Part shown: positions 9,645-18,673 of the stretch, piece by piece
Layout of the letters: each line of letters begins with the position of its first letter
How positions within the stretch are numbered: position 1 is the first letter of the stretch
From: CANLBN01 sp034111645
GTDB taxonomy: Bacteria > Pseudomonadota > Gammaproteobacteria > Pseudomonadales > Cellvibrionaceae
NCBI GenBank assembly: GCA_034111645.1
Contig: JAWUWW010000005.1
Location: forward strand, 37,484-101,483
Length of the DNA: 64,000 nt
Direction of reading: 5' to 3'
Made by a program: the position numbers and the translations under genes
Notes under the pieces: model-generated
The model's input: only the letters and a program-made list of their open reading frames with translations
Database searches by the model: none
What the model was told of the DNA's origin: nothing

Positions 9645-10012
9645 AGAATAAAACCTTGGGTGTTATCGCTAGTCAATAATTGATGATTTAAAATATTGGC
9701 TTTGAATATCTGATTATACATATAGATACATTCATGAAGTATTAACAATGTTATGAAGTTATTGATTATGACTTTGAATCGTCACATTGTGATACTTGGG
9801 TCTCATTATACGCTCAATCGACCTCAAATTATCACTGTACATTATGCCGATTTACATAATTTAAACCTTAGAGATAAAGTAACTAATTAATAATGGCTTA
9901 AGGTATGGCGAACAGTTACATTGTCTTTATTAGTTATCAACTCTATAGTATTCAATAAAAAAAACAGTCCAAAATTTTGATTGTTTATAGTGGCCATAAG
10001 GCGTTTGTTAAT
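9645..10012. other. Divergent intergenic region between cysM and the receiver-Hpt gene
   Basis: A gap of about 370 bp that is longer than its neighbours. It holds a minus-strand TATAAT (9713-9718) that could serve cysM and a plus-strand reading frame of 40 codons (ATG at 9768, stop ending at 9890) with no clear ribosome-binding site and no recognised similarity. Because barA/gacS usually occupies this position, part of this AT-rich stretch could be eroded coding sequence, but no kinase motif is readable in it. Confidence 0.5.
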
Positions 10013-10960
10013 ATGCGCAATTTTCCAATCAACATTAAGAAAAAATTATTAAGACTGATAAATACCTTTAAGAATACTGACAAAGATTTAATACAACTAT
10101 TAATTATTAGTAATGGCTTAATAAATAATAGTGATATTGATGTTTGTGCAGACATCAAGCAGTTTTTTATTCACCGCTCTAAAAATTACGAAGATTCGCT
10201 ACCATCAATTAAAAATAGTCACTACGATTTGATTTTTACTGACTGTGAGTTAGAAAATATTAAAGCTATCAAAAAAATCAGAGAATTAAGCATAAACTCT
10301 CGTCGCACACCAATTATTGCAATAACGTTATCTACCGAAAAAGACAATATGGTAAAAATATTATCCTATGGGTTTGATGATTATTTAACGAAGCCATTTA
10401 ACAATAAAAGTCTCGAATCTGTTTTAAGTCGTTGGCTTAGCAAGCTAGTATTACGTAGCAATGAAATTAGTAATTCTAGATTATTAGAAAATCTAAAAAA
10501 TGCTAAAAAACAAAAAAATGAAAAAGATTTTTTATCTACAAGGTTTAAAAAAAGATCCATTAAAAATAATGACTTTAAAAAAAATAATGCTTTAAATAGC
10601 ATCAAAAAGATATTAGACATTGAGGCATCTTTAAAATATAGCCATTATAATAATGAACTAGCAAGAGACTTGTTAGTACTTTTGATAATATCAATAAAAT
10701 CAGAAAGACATAAAGTCATTAGTTTTTATAAACAAAATAAGTGGAACGAAATTGGTGACCTGGCTCATAAACTATATGGGATAAGCTGTTATTGTGGTGT
10801 AGCAGTTTTACAGAATAAAACAAAAGAAATAGAAATAGCGGTCAACGAAAATAATACAGTAGCCATCAAAAATATTTATCCAGAATTTTTAAGAGCAATG
10901 GATGATTTACTTATATGGAACGAAACTCATGACATAGATGTGATTTTTGACTTAAAATAA
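10013..10960 (+). CDS. Receiver-Hpt protein, possible reduced BarA/GacS remnant
   Basis: The 315-aa protein has a receiver-like domain (about 27-145) and a C-terminal histidine phosphotransfer domain (about 205-310) joined by a lysine- and asparagine-rich linker. The phosphoacceptor aspartate appears kept (IFTDCELEN, Asp77), as does the conserved lysine (YLTKPF, Lys127), but the N-terminal acidic pair is replaced by IISNG. The Hpt site is GDLAHKLYGISCYCG (His252), very like the Hpt of BarA. There is no sensor, HAMP or kinase domain. Location upstream of cysM is where barA/gacS sits in related genomes, so I infer a truncated BarA. A TTG start at 9977 is possible; the ATG at 10013 with AAGG upstream is preferred. 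The gene ends 2 bp from convergent recO. Confidence 0.7.
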   Translation: MRNFPINIKKKLLRLINTFKNTDKDLIQLLIISNGLINNSDIDVCADIKQFFIHRSKNYEDSLPSIKNSHYDLIFTDCELENIKAIKKIRELSINSRRTPIIAITLSTEKDNMVKILSYGFDDYLTKPFNNKSLESVLSRWLSKLVLRSNEISNSRLLENLKNAKKQKNEKDFLSTRFKKRSIKNNDFKKNNALNSIKKILDIEASLKYSHYNNELARDLLVLLIISIKSERHKVISFYKQNKWNEIGDLAHKLYGISCYCGVAVLQNKTKEIEIAVNENNTVAIKNIYPEFLRAMDDLLIWNETHDIDVIFDLK

Positions 10961-10962
10961 AT

Positions 10963-11745
10963 TTATCTGAAGAAATCTCTACTTTTAATTTTTTTCCCCA
11001 TGAGAAGATAGTCGAATGATATTCTAGATATATACTTTGCCGCTTGACGAACTGTCTTATTATTATACTCTTGATTATAAACGCCTAAAATTATATGGCC
11101 ATCAAAGAAATGTCTGCCTACTATAAGACTATTTTCTTTATTTTCATCGTTGATACCAACACATACAAATCCATCACTAGGTTCATAATAGTATTGCTTA
11201 CTTGAATTAATACTCTTATTTGTTGAAGCAGAAGATATAAAATCTATTCCATAGCCCAACTCTGATAGTAAAGAAAACTCAAATAGTCGCAGTGTCTTCT
11301 CTAAGTCTAATTTATTTTTTAACGAAATTAACAAATTAGTATAAAGAAAAAAAATACCAGTATTAGGCTCATCAAATGGTAGCAGATACGTTAACAGTTC
11401 ATTTGCATAAAAACCGCTGTACAAATAATTACCTTGCAGCTTATTATTTTCTGGTTCTATATTGTTATTTAAAACTGTATTTACATTATCTTCGACTTCA
11501 TCGTTAGTAACGTAAGTTGAAATTTCTGTTGAAATTAATGTTTTTAGCTGGCTTTTACCTTGCCATGAAATTTTTAAGCAAATAAATGGCTGTAGTAAAA
11601 AGTTGCCTTTCTTTTTTTGTTGTCGAGCACCTTTTGCCACTAAGGTGATACGTCCAAAATTTTCAGTGAAAAAATCAACTAACAGGCTAGAGTCCTTAAA
11701 AGGCCTTGAATGCAAAACATAAGCATTTTCTAACTCAACCTTCAT
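10963..11745 (-). CDS. recO: DNA repair protein RecO
   Basis: RecO helps RecR load RecA on SSB-coated single-stranded DNA in RecF-pathway gap repair. The 260-aa protein starts with an OB fold (about 1-85; AYVLHSRPFKDSSLLVDFFT and ITLVAKGARQQKKKG are typical), followed by the helical domain. As in many gammaproteobacteria, no CxxC zinc motif is seen. It carries an asparagine-rich insert around residues 80-105 and overall A/T-rich codons. It is the last gene of the lepA-lepB-DUF4845-rnc-era-recO series; pdxJ and acpS, which usually follow recO, are not here. Confidence 0.9.
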   Translation of the reverse strand: MKVELENAYVLHSRPFKDSSLLVDFFTENFGRITLVAKGARQQKKKGNFLLQPFICLKISWQGKSQLKTLISTEISTYVTNDEVEDNVNTVLNNNIEPENNKLQGNYLYSGFYANELLTYLLPFDEPNTGIFFLYTNLLISLKNKLDLEKTLRLFEFSLLSELGYGIDFISSASTNKSINSSKQYYYEPSDGFVCVGINDENKENSLIVGRHFFDGHIILGVYNQEYNNKTVRQAAKYISRISFDYLLMGKKIKSRDFFR

Positions 11746-11766
11746 AGCTATAATTGAATATATATG

Positions 11767-12678
11767 TTATTTGTTTTGATCATGATAGCCAAGACTTCTT
11801 AATGCGCGTTCGTCATCTGACCAACCAGACTTTACCTTAACCCAAGTTTTTAACATAACCTTCATATCAAACAGACTTTCCATATCTTCTCTTGCCTGCT
11901 GCCCTATTTGCTTGATCCTAGCACCTTTATCACCAATTAAAATACGTTTTTGGCCTTCTCTCTCGACTAATATTAGAGCATCAATATGGATAATTTTTTC
12001 TGTTTCTTTAAATGTTTCGATTTCAACGGTCATTTGATAAGGAAGCTCATCGCCTAATTGCCGAGTTATCTTTTCGCGAATTAATTCTGCTGCTAAAAAT
12101 CTCGAACTCTTATCGGTTAACTGATCTTCGGGATAAAAATGATCATTTTCAGGAAGGTATAAACGAATAACATCAAGCAGCCGGTCTAAATTTTGATTTT
12201 GTAAAGCTGATATTGGAACAATATCTTGAACTTTCAGCATATCGGTTAAATATTGCAAATGTGGCAGCAATTTTTCTTTATTTTCAATTTGATCGACTTT
12301 ATTTAACGCTAAAATAACTGGAACGTTACTATTTGAAATCCTCTGTGCAACTAACTCATCCTCACTTAGCCACTGTAATTTGTCAACAACAAAAACAATT
12401 ACGTCTACATCTTTAATTGCAGTTGTCACTGAATGATTCATGTAACGATTAAGCGCTTTTTTTTGATCTTTATGAAGCCCAGGGGTATCAACAAATAAAA
12501 ACTGTGTATTGTTATAGTTTTTAATACCTAATAGATTATGACGAGTCGTCTGGGGTTTTCTTGAGGTAATGCTAAGTTTTTGGCCTAATATGTGATTAAG
12601 CAGTGTCGACTTACCCACGTTAGGTCTACCAACAATAGCTATATACCCACATTTTTTAACTTGGTCATCAATTGACAT
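11767..12678 (-). CDS. era: GTPase Era
   Basis: Essential GTPase that binds the 3' end of 16S rRNA and couples 30S maturation to growth. The 303 aa contain the G domain with GRPNVGKST (17-25), VDTPGLH (about 63-69), NKVD (about 125-128) and a SALQ G5 loop, then a C-terminal type II KH domain with ILIGDKGARIKQIG near residue 255. The length equals that of E. coli Era. Its ATG lies inside the 3' end of rnc (11-bp overlap), so translation is probably coupled. Confidence 0.97.
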   Translation of the reverse strand: MSIDDQVKKCGYIAIVGRPNVGKSTLLNHILGQKLSITSRKPQTTRHNLLGIKNYNNTQFLFVDTPGLHKDQKKALNRYMNHSVTTAIKDVDVIVFVVDKLQWLSEDELVAQRISNSNVPVILALNKVDQIENKEKLLPHLQYLTDMLKVQDIVPISALQNQNLDRLLDVIRLYLPENDHFYPEDQLTDKSSRFLAAELIREKITRQLGDELPYQMTVEIETFKETEKIIHIDALILVEREGQKRILIGDKGARIKQIGQQAREDMESLFDMKVMLKTWVKVKSGWSDDERALRSLGYHDQNK

Positions 12679-13363
12679 TTTTTTTCTCGATAAAATTTAG
12701 TACTTTTAAAGCTGCTTTTTTTTCAGCTTGTCGACGTGTTGATGCTGTTGCCATCATTGTGTCTGGATATAATTTTGTCTCACAGGAAATTGTAAATGCT
12801 TGGTCATGAGACTCACCTTGAACATCTACAATAGTATATTGGGGTAATGGTAATTGCCTAGATTGTAAAATTTCTTGAAGGCGAGTTTTTGGATCTTTTA
12901 AATATTTATCGATTGATAAATTATCTAAGCGCTCTTTAAAAAGTCGTAGAATAAACGCCTGACTTTCTTGCATACTCGCATCAACAAATATTGCACCAAT
13001 TAGCGCTTCAACAACATCAGCTAAAATAGAGTCGCGTCTAAAGCCACCACTTTTGAGTTCCCCCTCGCCCATTATCAGATAATCACTTAGAGAATATTCT
13101 CGGGCAATATCTGCTAGAGTCTCACCCTTCACAAGACTTGCTCGTAGACGAGACAAAATGCCCTCTCGTTCTTCTGGATAATGCTTAAAGATATATTCAG
13201 CAATAGTTGTATTTAGTAGGGCATCACCTAAAAACTCGAGTCGCTCGTTATTCTTTTTACTATAACTTCTGTGTGTTAACGCTAAGGACAACAAGGATAT
13301 ATCAGAAAAACGATAGGCGAGCTTAATTTGAAGGCGCTCATAGTCCGTAGCTGTGTTTTTCAC
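12668..13363 (-). CDS. rnc: Ribonuclease III
   Basis: Double-strand-specific endoribonuclease that processes rRNA precursors and structured mRNAs. The 231 aa include the signature NERLEFLGDALL (39-50, Asp47) and ADVVEALIGAIF (115-126, Glu119), which together supply the metal-binding catalytic residues, and a double-stranded RNA-binding domain from about 155 (DPKTRLQEILQ) to the end. The start is GTG at 13363, four bases after the DUF4845 stop. It overlaps era. Confidence 0.97.
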   Translation of the reverse strand: MKNTATDYERLQIKLAYRFSDISLLSLALTHRSYSKKNNERLEFLGDALLNTTIAEYIFKHYPEEREGILSRLRASLVKGETLADIAREYSLSDYLIMGEGELKSGGFRRDSILADVVEALIGAIFVDASMQESQAFILRLFKERLDNLSIDKYLKDPKTRLQEILQSRQLPLPQYTIVDVQGESHDQAFTISCETKLYPDTMMATASTRRQAEKKAALKVLNFIEKKNVN

Positions 13364-13367
13364 TGAC

Positions 13368-13766
13368 TCATTCCGCAGCAGTACAACATTTTTCGGGGCG
13401 TGTACTGTCTAACAAGCTATTAAATGTTAAGACCACATCAACATTATATAAAATATTAATGCGCTCTTCATATCTAATAGTAACTAATGTTGCATTTTTA
13501 TCTTTAATAACCTTTAGTGAATCAACTGCTTTGCCACGAACATTATTAATACTAAATGTTTTACTAAGTTGGGTACGAACCTGATTAGGCGTCATCTGTG
13601 GAAATGTAGAATCCTCTGCAAGACCTTGAAGTGTTGACACAACAAATCGATTATCTAGATAATAAGGACTCAGTTTAGCGACGATAGTAAATATGGAACC
13701 AAATACTGCAATGACAAATAACCAACCGATAGAAGACAAGCCTTTTTGTTTTTTTAAACGAATCAT
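13368..13766 (-). CDS. DUF4845 membrane-anchored protein
   Basis: Small protein (132 aa from the chosen start) of the DUF4845 family, found between lepB and rnc in many gammaproteobacteria; function unknown. It begins with a basic stretch (MIRLKKQKG) followed by one hydrophobic segment (about 11-33), then a soluble region probably facing the periplasm. The longest frame starts at TTG 13787, but the ATG at 13766 has AAGGGG seven bases upstream and gives the usual family N terminus. It sits in the lepA-lepB-rnc-era operon. Confidence 0.85.
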   Translation of the reverse strand: MIRLKKQKGLSSIGWLFVIAVFGSIFTIVAKLSPYYLDNRFVVSTLQGLAEDSTFPQMTPNQVRTQLSKTFSINNVRGKAVDSLKVIKDKNATLVTIRYEERINILYNVDVVLTFNSLLDSTRPEKCCTAAE

Positions 13767-13878
13767 CGAATTCCCCTTAATAAACAATCTATTTTAATTA
13801 TTGATGAAGTAGTAATAAGCATTCTAAGTAAACCTTTGATTTAAATAACGTTATCGTTATAAAAATATTAATATCGAT

Positions 13879-14649
13879 TTATCGAATAGAACCTGCACGA
13901 GAGAAGCTTGGTAAACTACTAAAGCCTTCCCAATGCATCCAAATTGCGAAAGCTTTTCCTACTATATTCTTTTCTGGCACTGGTCCCCATACACGGCTGT
14001 CGGAACTATTGTTTCTATTATCACCCATCATAAAGTAATGTCCAACAGGAACTATGTAATTGCGCACAAAACTTGGATTATAATAGGCTTCAGAAAAAAC
14101 AACCTCTTTTCTAGTTTGATGCTCAACGTCGCCTAACTTCTCGGTAAATAATTCATAGCTTGGACGTGTTGATGGAAGTCGTGCTTGAAGCTCTTCTGAT
14201 ATCTTTTCTCCATTTACGAATAACTCGTTATTAATATAGTTAATTTCGTCGCCGGGAAGACCAACAATACGTTTTATAAAATATTGTTTTCTATGGGGTG
14301 GAAAAAACACCATGACATCACCACGTTTTGGCTCAGTGATATTGACAACCTTTGTGCGAACAACAGGCAAACGCAAACCATAGGTGAATTTATTTACTAA
14401 AATAAAATCGCCAACTTCTAATGTTGGAATCATAGATCCGGACGGAATTTGAAAGGGTTCTGCGATAAAGGAACGCAAAATTAAAACAATAAACAATACT
14501 GGGAAAAAAGATTTTGAATACTCAACTATCGCGGGTTCTAAGGCATTATTAGCAGCACGTTTTTTTGACAACCAAAGTTTATCTAATAATGCAACAAAGC
14601 CTGATATAAAAACGGTAATAACCAAAATCAGGGGGAAATTAATGTCCAT
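13879..14649 (-). CDS. lepB: Signal peptidase I
   Basis: Membrane serine protease that removes signal peptides from secreted proteins on the periplasmic face. From the ATG at 14649 (GGAAAG upstream) it is 256 aa; the longer TTG start at 14664 is less likely. It has two N-terminal membrane segments (about 5-24 and 47-63), then the catalytic serine in IPSGSMIPTLEVGD (Ser72), the general-base lysine in YFIKRIVGLPGDE (Lys126), and the C-terminal box GDNRNNSSDSR. It follows lepA, as in E. coli and Pseudomonas. Confidence 0.95.
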   Translation of the reverse strand: MDINFPLILVITVFISGFVALLDKLWLSKKRAANNALEPAIVEYSKSFFPVLFIVLILRSFIAEPFQIPSGSMIPTLEVGDFILVNKFTYGLRLPVVRTKVVNITEPKRGDVMVFFPPHRKQYFIKRIVGLPGDEINYINNELFVNGEKISEELQARLPSTRPSYELFTEKLGDVEHQTRKEVVFSEAYYNPSFVRNYIVPVGHYFMMGDNRNNSSDSRVWGPVPEKNIVGKAFAIWMHWEGFSSLPSFSRAGSIR

Positions 14650-14714
14650 AAATAATCTTTCCAACGATATTATTTAATTTAGAATATAAAAAAACCTATT
14701 GTTCATAAAAGTTC

Positions 14715-16517
14715 TTAATGATCTACTCTCAATACAGCCAAAAATGCCTCTTGAGGAATTTCAACATTACCCACTTGCTTCATGCGTTTTTTACCAGCTT
14801 TTTGTTTATCTAATAATTTTTTCTTACGACTTATGTCGCCGCCATAACATTTAGCAGTTACATTTTTTCGCAATGCCTTTACGGTAGTACGTGCAACAAC
14901 TTGTCCACCTAATACCGCTTGAATTGCCACATCAAACATTTGACGAGGAATCAATTCTTTCATCTTTTCAGTCAGACTTCGACCACGTCCTTGGGCATAA
15001 TCTCGATGAAGAATAACTGCAAGAGCATCGACTTTATCACCATTAATTAATATATCAAGACGTGTTAGTGGCGCTTTTTGAAAACGAATGAAACTGTAGT
15101 CTAATGATGCAAAACCACGACTAACCGATTTTAATCGATCAAAAAAATCCATAACTACTTCATTCATGGGCAACTCATATCGAAGGGAAACCTGTGAACC
15201 TACATACTGCATATCTTTTTGGACGCCTCTTTTTTCGTTACAAAGAGTAATAACGGCCCCAAGATAGGCTTGTGGCACCAAGATGTTTGCCTCGACAATG
15301 GGTTCGCGCATTTCTTTTACATAACTTGCATCGGGTAATTTTGATGGGTTATCGACAACAATAATCTCGCCATTATTTGTTTCAACTTGAAAAACAACCG
15401 TCGGCGCAGTGGTTATTAAATCAAGATTGTATTCACGCTCTAATCTTTCTTGAATAATCTCCATGTGCAACATGCCTAAAAATCCACACCGAAAACCAAA
15501 ACCCAAGGCATCTGAGCTTTCTGGTTCATAAAATAAAGACGCATCGTTAAGCGTCAATTTTGATAGCGCTTCACGAAACGATTCGTAGTCATCAGAACTA
15601 ACAGGAAATAAACCTGCATACACTTGTGGCTTTACTTTTTTAAATCCAGGTAGTGCTGCAACATCTTTATATATATTCGCGTGGGTTAAGGTATCGCCAA
15701 CGGGTGCGCCATGAATATCTTTTATACCCGCGACAACAAACCCGACTTCACCTGCTTTTAATTCTTTTAGCGGTAATCGCTTGGGTGTAAATACACCGAC
15801 ACTATCGACAACGTGAGATTTTCCAAGCGATTTTACGACAATTTTTTCGCGAAGTTTTAAAGTACCTTGTTTAACTCTGACGAGTGATACAACACCTAAA
15901 TAATTATCAAACCAAGAATCGATAATCAATGCCTGAAGCGGTGCATTAACATCACCTACAGGCGCAGGTATGCTTCGAATCAGCTCTTCTAAAACTTCCT
16001 TAACACCCAAGCCAGATTTAGCACTGCAGCGAATAGCATTAGTTGCTTCGATACCAATAATTTCTTCGATTTCTTTAGCCACACGTTCAGGATCTGCTTG
16101 GGGTAGATCCATTTTATTTAAAATAGGAATTACCTCTAGACCTTGCTCTATTGCGGTATAACAATTTGCCACCGATTGTGCTTCAACCCCTTGAGCAGCG
16201 TCTACAACCAAGAGTGCCCCTTCACAGGCGGCTAAAGAACGTGAAACTTCATAACTAAAATCAACATGACCTGGTGTATCAATAAAATTTAGTTGATAAG
16301 TTTTACCATCGAGGGCTTTGTAATCAAGCGTCACACTTTGCGCTTTAATCGTAATCCCCCGCTCTCGCTCTATATCCATAGAGTCTAGAACTTGGGCTCC
16401 CATTTCACGAGCAGAAAGACCCCCACAATCTTGGATAAATCGATCGGCTAAAGTCGACTTACCATGATCAATATGAGCAATGATAGAAAAGTTACGAATA
16501 TGACTTAAATCTGACAC
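14715..16517 (-). CDS. lepA: Elongation factor 4 (LepA)
   Basis: Ribosome-binding translational GTPase, implicated in back-translocation and in 30S assembly. The 600 aa match the family. GTPase motifs are AHIDHGKST (14-22), RERGITIKAQ, DTPGHVDF and NKMD; then come EF-G-like domains II, III and V and the LepA-specific C-terminal domain, which ends in a lysine-rich stretch. The start is GTG at 16517 with a weak ribosome-binding site. Upstream, the minus strand has GAACTT and TCTTTA 17 bases apart, a weak sigma-E-like match. Confidence 0.97.
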   Translation of the reverse strand: MSDLSHIRNFSIIAHIDHGKSTLADRFIQDCGGLSAREMGAQVLDSMDIERERGITIKAQSVTLDYKALDGKTYQLNFIDTPGHVDFSYEVSRSLAACEGALLVVDAAQGVEAQSVANCYTAIEQGLEVIPILNKMDLPQADPERVAKEIEEIIGIEATNAIRCSAKSGLGVKEVLEELIRSIPAPVGDVNAPLQALIIDSWFDNYLGVVSLVRVKQGTLKLREKIVVKSLGKSHVVDSVGVFTPKRLPLKELKAGEVGFVVAGIKDIHGAPVGDTLTHANIYKDVAALPGFKKVKPQVYAGLFPVSSDDYESFREALSKLTLNDASLFYEPESSDALGFGFRCGFLGMLHMEIIQERLEREYNLDLITTAPTVVFQVETNNGEIIVVDNPSKLPDASYVKEMREPIVEANILVPQAYLGAVITLCNEKRGVQKDMQYVGSQVSLRYELPMNEVVMDFFDRLKSVSRGFASLDYSFIRFQKAPLTRLDILINGDKVDALAVILHRDYAQGRGRSLTEKMKELIPRQMFDVAIQAVLGGQVVARTTVKALRKNVTAKCYGGDISRKKKLLDKQKAGKKRMKQVGNVEIPQEAFLAVLRVDH

Positions 16518-16656
16518 TATTGGATATGCACCGTAAACAAAAGAATAGGAAAATAAAGAGCGCGATTTTACCCCATAAGTTCGCTATGTTCTATGAATGT
16601 CTGAGTAATCAGCGTAAAGAATATAAATGAATAGGCAGTTAGGATAGAAGAAGCAA

Positions 16657-17178
16657 TTATGTCAAAGAATTAGGGTTTTCTAGATAGATTAACTGTTGCT
16701 TTGCTTCAATTCCACCGGCATAACCTGTTAATTGTCCATCACTTCCAATAACACGATGGCAAGGTACAAGTATCGATAACGCATTAGCCCCAGTGGCATT
16801 AGCAACAGCTCGTACCGCTTTTACATTAGCAAGCCTTTCAGCAAGTTTTCTGTAGGTAATTGTCTGGCCAAAAGGTATAGCTTGCAGTTGATGCCAGACG
16901 CTTTGCTGAAAATCAGTTCCTGCAATAGCTATGGGTACATTAAAGTTAAAGCGCTTACCTATCAAATATTCTTCTAATTGATTCATTACCTGATCAATTA
17001 CTTGATGTTTTCCGTTTACGATCTCGGCCTTGAAATATTTACAGAGCCTTTTATCAATTACTTTTCTTGCTTTCCGATACCGCCAATCACATAAACAAAC
17101 TTTATCTTTTATTGCACCTATTAAAAGTTCCCCATAAGATGTTTTATAAGTCTGAATCAGAATTTTATCCATACCCAT
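16657..17178 (-). CDS. ogt: Methylated-DNA-[protein]-cysteine S-methyltransferase
   Basis: Suicide repair protein that transfers the alkyl group from O6-alkylguanine in DNA to its own cysteine. The 173-aa protein has the Ogt/MGMT domain layout: N-terminal ribonuclease-like domain, then the helix-turn-helix and active-site region with GQTITYRKLAERLA (105-118), the asparagine hinge (ANATGAN, 126-132) and the acceptor motif LVPCHRVIG (137-145, Cys140). No Ada regulatory domain is fused, so the inducible Ada function is absent. It lies between mucD and lepA, an insertion compared with the Pseudomonas order. Confidence 0.92.
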   Translation of the reverse strand: MGMDKILIQTYKTSYGELLIGAIKDKVCLCDWRYRKARKVIDKRLCKYFKAEIVNGKHQVIDQVMNQLEEYLIGKRFNFNVPIAIAGTDFQQSVWHQLQAIPFGQTITYRKLAERLANVKAVRAVANATGANALSILVPCHRVIGSDGQLTGYAGGIEAKQQLIYLENPNSLT

Positions 17179-17236
17179 GAATACCTATGTTTTCCTTGAA
17201 CAATAGTGTTTTCCTTGAGGCTTAACTAAATCAGTT

Positions 17237-17258
17237 TAAGGGCCTGAAAACAAGCCCT
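17237..17258. other. Short stem-loop downstream of mucD
   Basis: AGGGC and GCCCT with a loop of about nine bases lie in the mucD-ogt gap. There is no T run after the stem on the minus strand, so this is not a canonical terminator; it may be an intercistronic hairpin. Confidence 0.3.
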
Positions 17259-17278
17259 AAAAATTAGTGAAATAACTT

Positions 17279-18673
17279 TTATTTTTCTATAATGATGCTT
17301 CTAAATAAAGGAGCTCCACGGCGCAAAAATCTAACGGGTAAAAGCTTATTAATAGGCAACGATTTTTCAATTTCTCTATAACTTTCAACTGATGCAACTT
17401 CGTCAAAACCAAGCTGTACTAAAATATCCCCAGCTTGAAGGCCAGCTATAGATGCGGGACTATTTTCTATAACATTGCTAATCAATACGCCTTCTATATT
17501 GTTAGATTCTTTTACCTCCGCAGGAATTTCCTCTACCAACAAGCCTAGTCGACTTATAATTGCCTCTTGCTGCGATGATGCCACTTCTACTTCTTCATTT
17601 TTACCGCGAGTACCAACGGTAACATCTAAATTCACTAACTTACCTTTACGCATAATAACAGCAGGTACAGTAGATCCTGCACGAGTGGGGCCAACAGCAT
17701 AAGGCAAGTCAGACGATGTCGCCATTTTGCGGCCATTAAATTCTAGAATAATATCACCAACTTTTAAGCCACTGCGCTCAGCTGGCCCATTGGGTTCCAT
17801 TTGAGCAATTAAAGCGCCTTCTGGTTTATCTAGACCAAACGACAGCGCTAGGTCTTTATCAACGTCCTGAATAACAACACCAAGCCAGCCGCGGTCCACT
17901 CGACCATTATCTTTTAATTGAGCAACAACATCGTTAGCAAGATTAGAAGGAATTGCAAATGAAAGTCCGATTGAGCCACCTGATCGCGTGTAAATTTGAG
18001 AATTAATTCCAACCACATCGCCATCTAGATTAAACAAAGGACCGCCAGAATTACCTGGATTAATAGCGACATCAGTTTGTATGAAAGGCACATAATTTTG
18101 ACTTCCATCAGATGGAATGCTGCGGCCTATTGCACTAATAATCCCCGCACTAACAGAATAATCTAGCCCAAAGGGAGAACCAATGGCAAGTACCCATTCG
18201 CCAACTTTAGCTTTTTCTGAATCAGCAAACTTGAGGAAAGGTAAGTTTTTTTCTTTGATTTTTAATAAAGCTAAGTCAGATTGGGGATCAGTTCCTATAA
18301 TTTCAGCATCGTATTCACGTCTGTCGATTAAACGCACAACCACATCTGTTGCACCCTCAACAACATGGTTATTGGTTAACACATATCCATCGTTAGAAAT
18401 CAAAAAACCTGAGCCCGATGCCCTTGCATTGCGAGGAGGTGCTCGCCTAGGATCTAAAAATCGCTTAAAAATGTCAGGTACATTTTCAGGGATCTCAAGG
18501 TCTTGCTGTTCCGGTGGCTGGCTCTTTGATTCTGCAGTAATTTTTACTACAGCTGGCGATTTAGATTCTATTAAATCTGTGAACTCAGGAAAAGAGCGGG
18601 CATCAGCTGTTAGCGTCCATGTAAAGGCCACTAAAAAAATACTGATAGTTGAGAACCATGATTTTAATTGCAT
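17279..18673 (-). CDS. mucD: Periplasmic serine protease MucD (DegP/DegQ family)
   Basis: Periplasmic HtrA-type protease/chaperone that degrades misfolded envelope proteins; in the Pseudomonas locus it damps the AlgU response. The 464 aa start with a signal peptide (cleavage near residues 24-26, ADA). The catalytic triad is visible as NNHVV (His103), SDLALLKI (Asp133) and NPGNSGGP (Ser209), followed by two PDZ domains (about 255-355 and 370-464). GAGGAAGT precedes the ATG. It is the last gene of the rpoE-rseA-rseB-rseC-mucD series and is predicted to be under sigma-E control. Confidence 0.94.
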   Translation of the reverse strand: MQLKSWFSTISIFLVAFTWTLTADARSFPEFTDLIESKSPAVVKITAESKSQPPEQQDLEIPENVPDIFKRFLDPRRAPPRNARASGSGFLISNDGYVLTNNHVVEGATDVVVRLIDRREYDAEIIGTDPQSDLALLKIKEKNLPFLKFADSEKAKVGEWVLAIGSPFGLDYSVSAGIISAIGRSIPSDGSQNYVPFIQTDVAINPGNSGGPLFNLDGDVVGINSQIYTRSGGSIGLSFAIPSNLANDVVAQLKDNGRVDRGWLGVVIQDVDKDLALSFGLDKPEGALIAQMEPNGPAERSGLKVGDIILEFNGRKMATSSDLPYAVGPTRAGSTVPAVIMRKGKLVNLDVTVGTRGKNEEVEVASSQQEAIISRLGLLVEEIPAEVKESNNIEGVLISNVIENSPASIAGLQAGDILVQLGFDEVASVESYREIEKSLPINKLLPVRFLRRGAPLFRSIIIEK

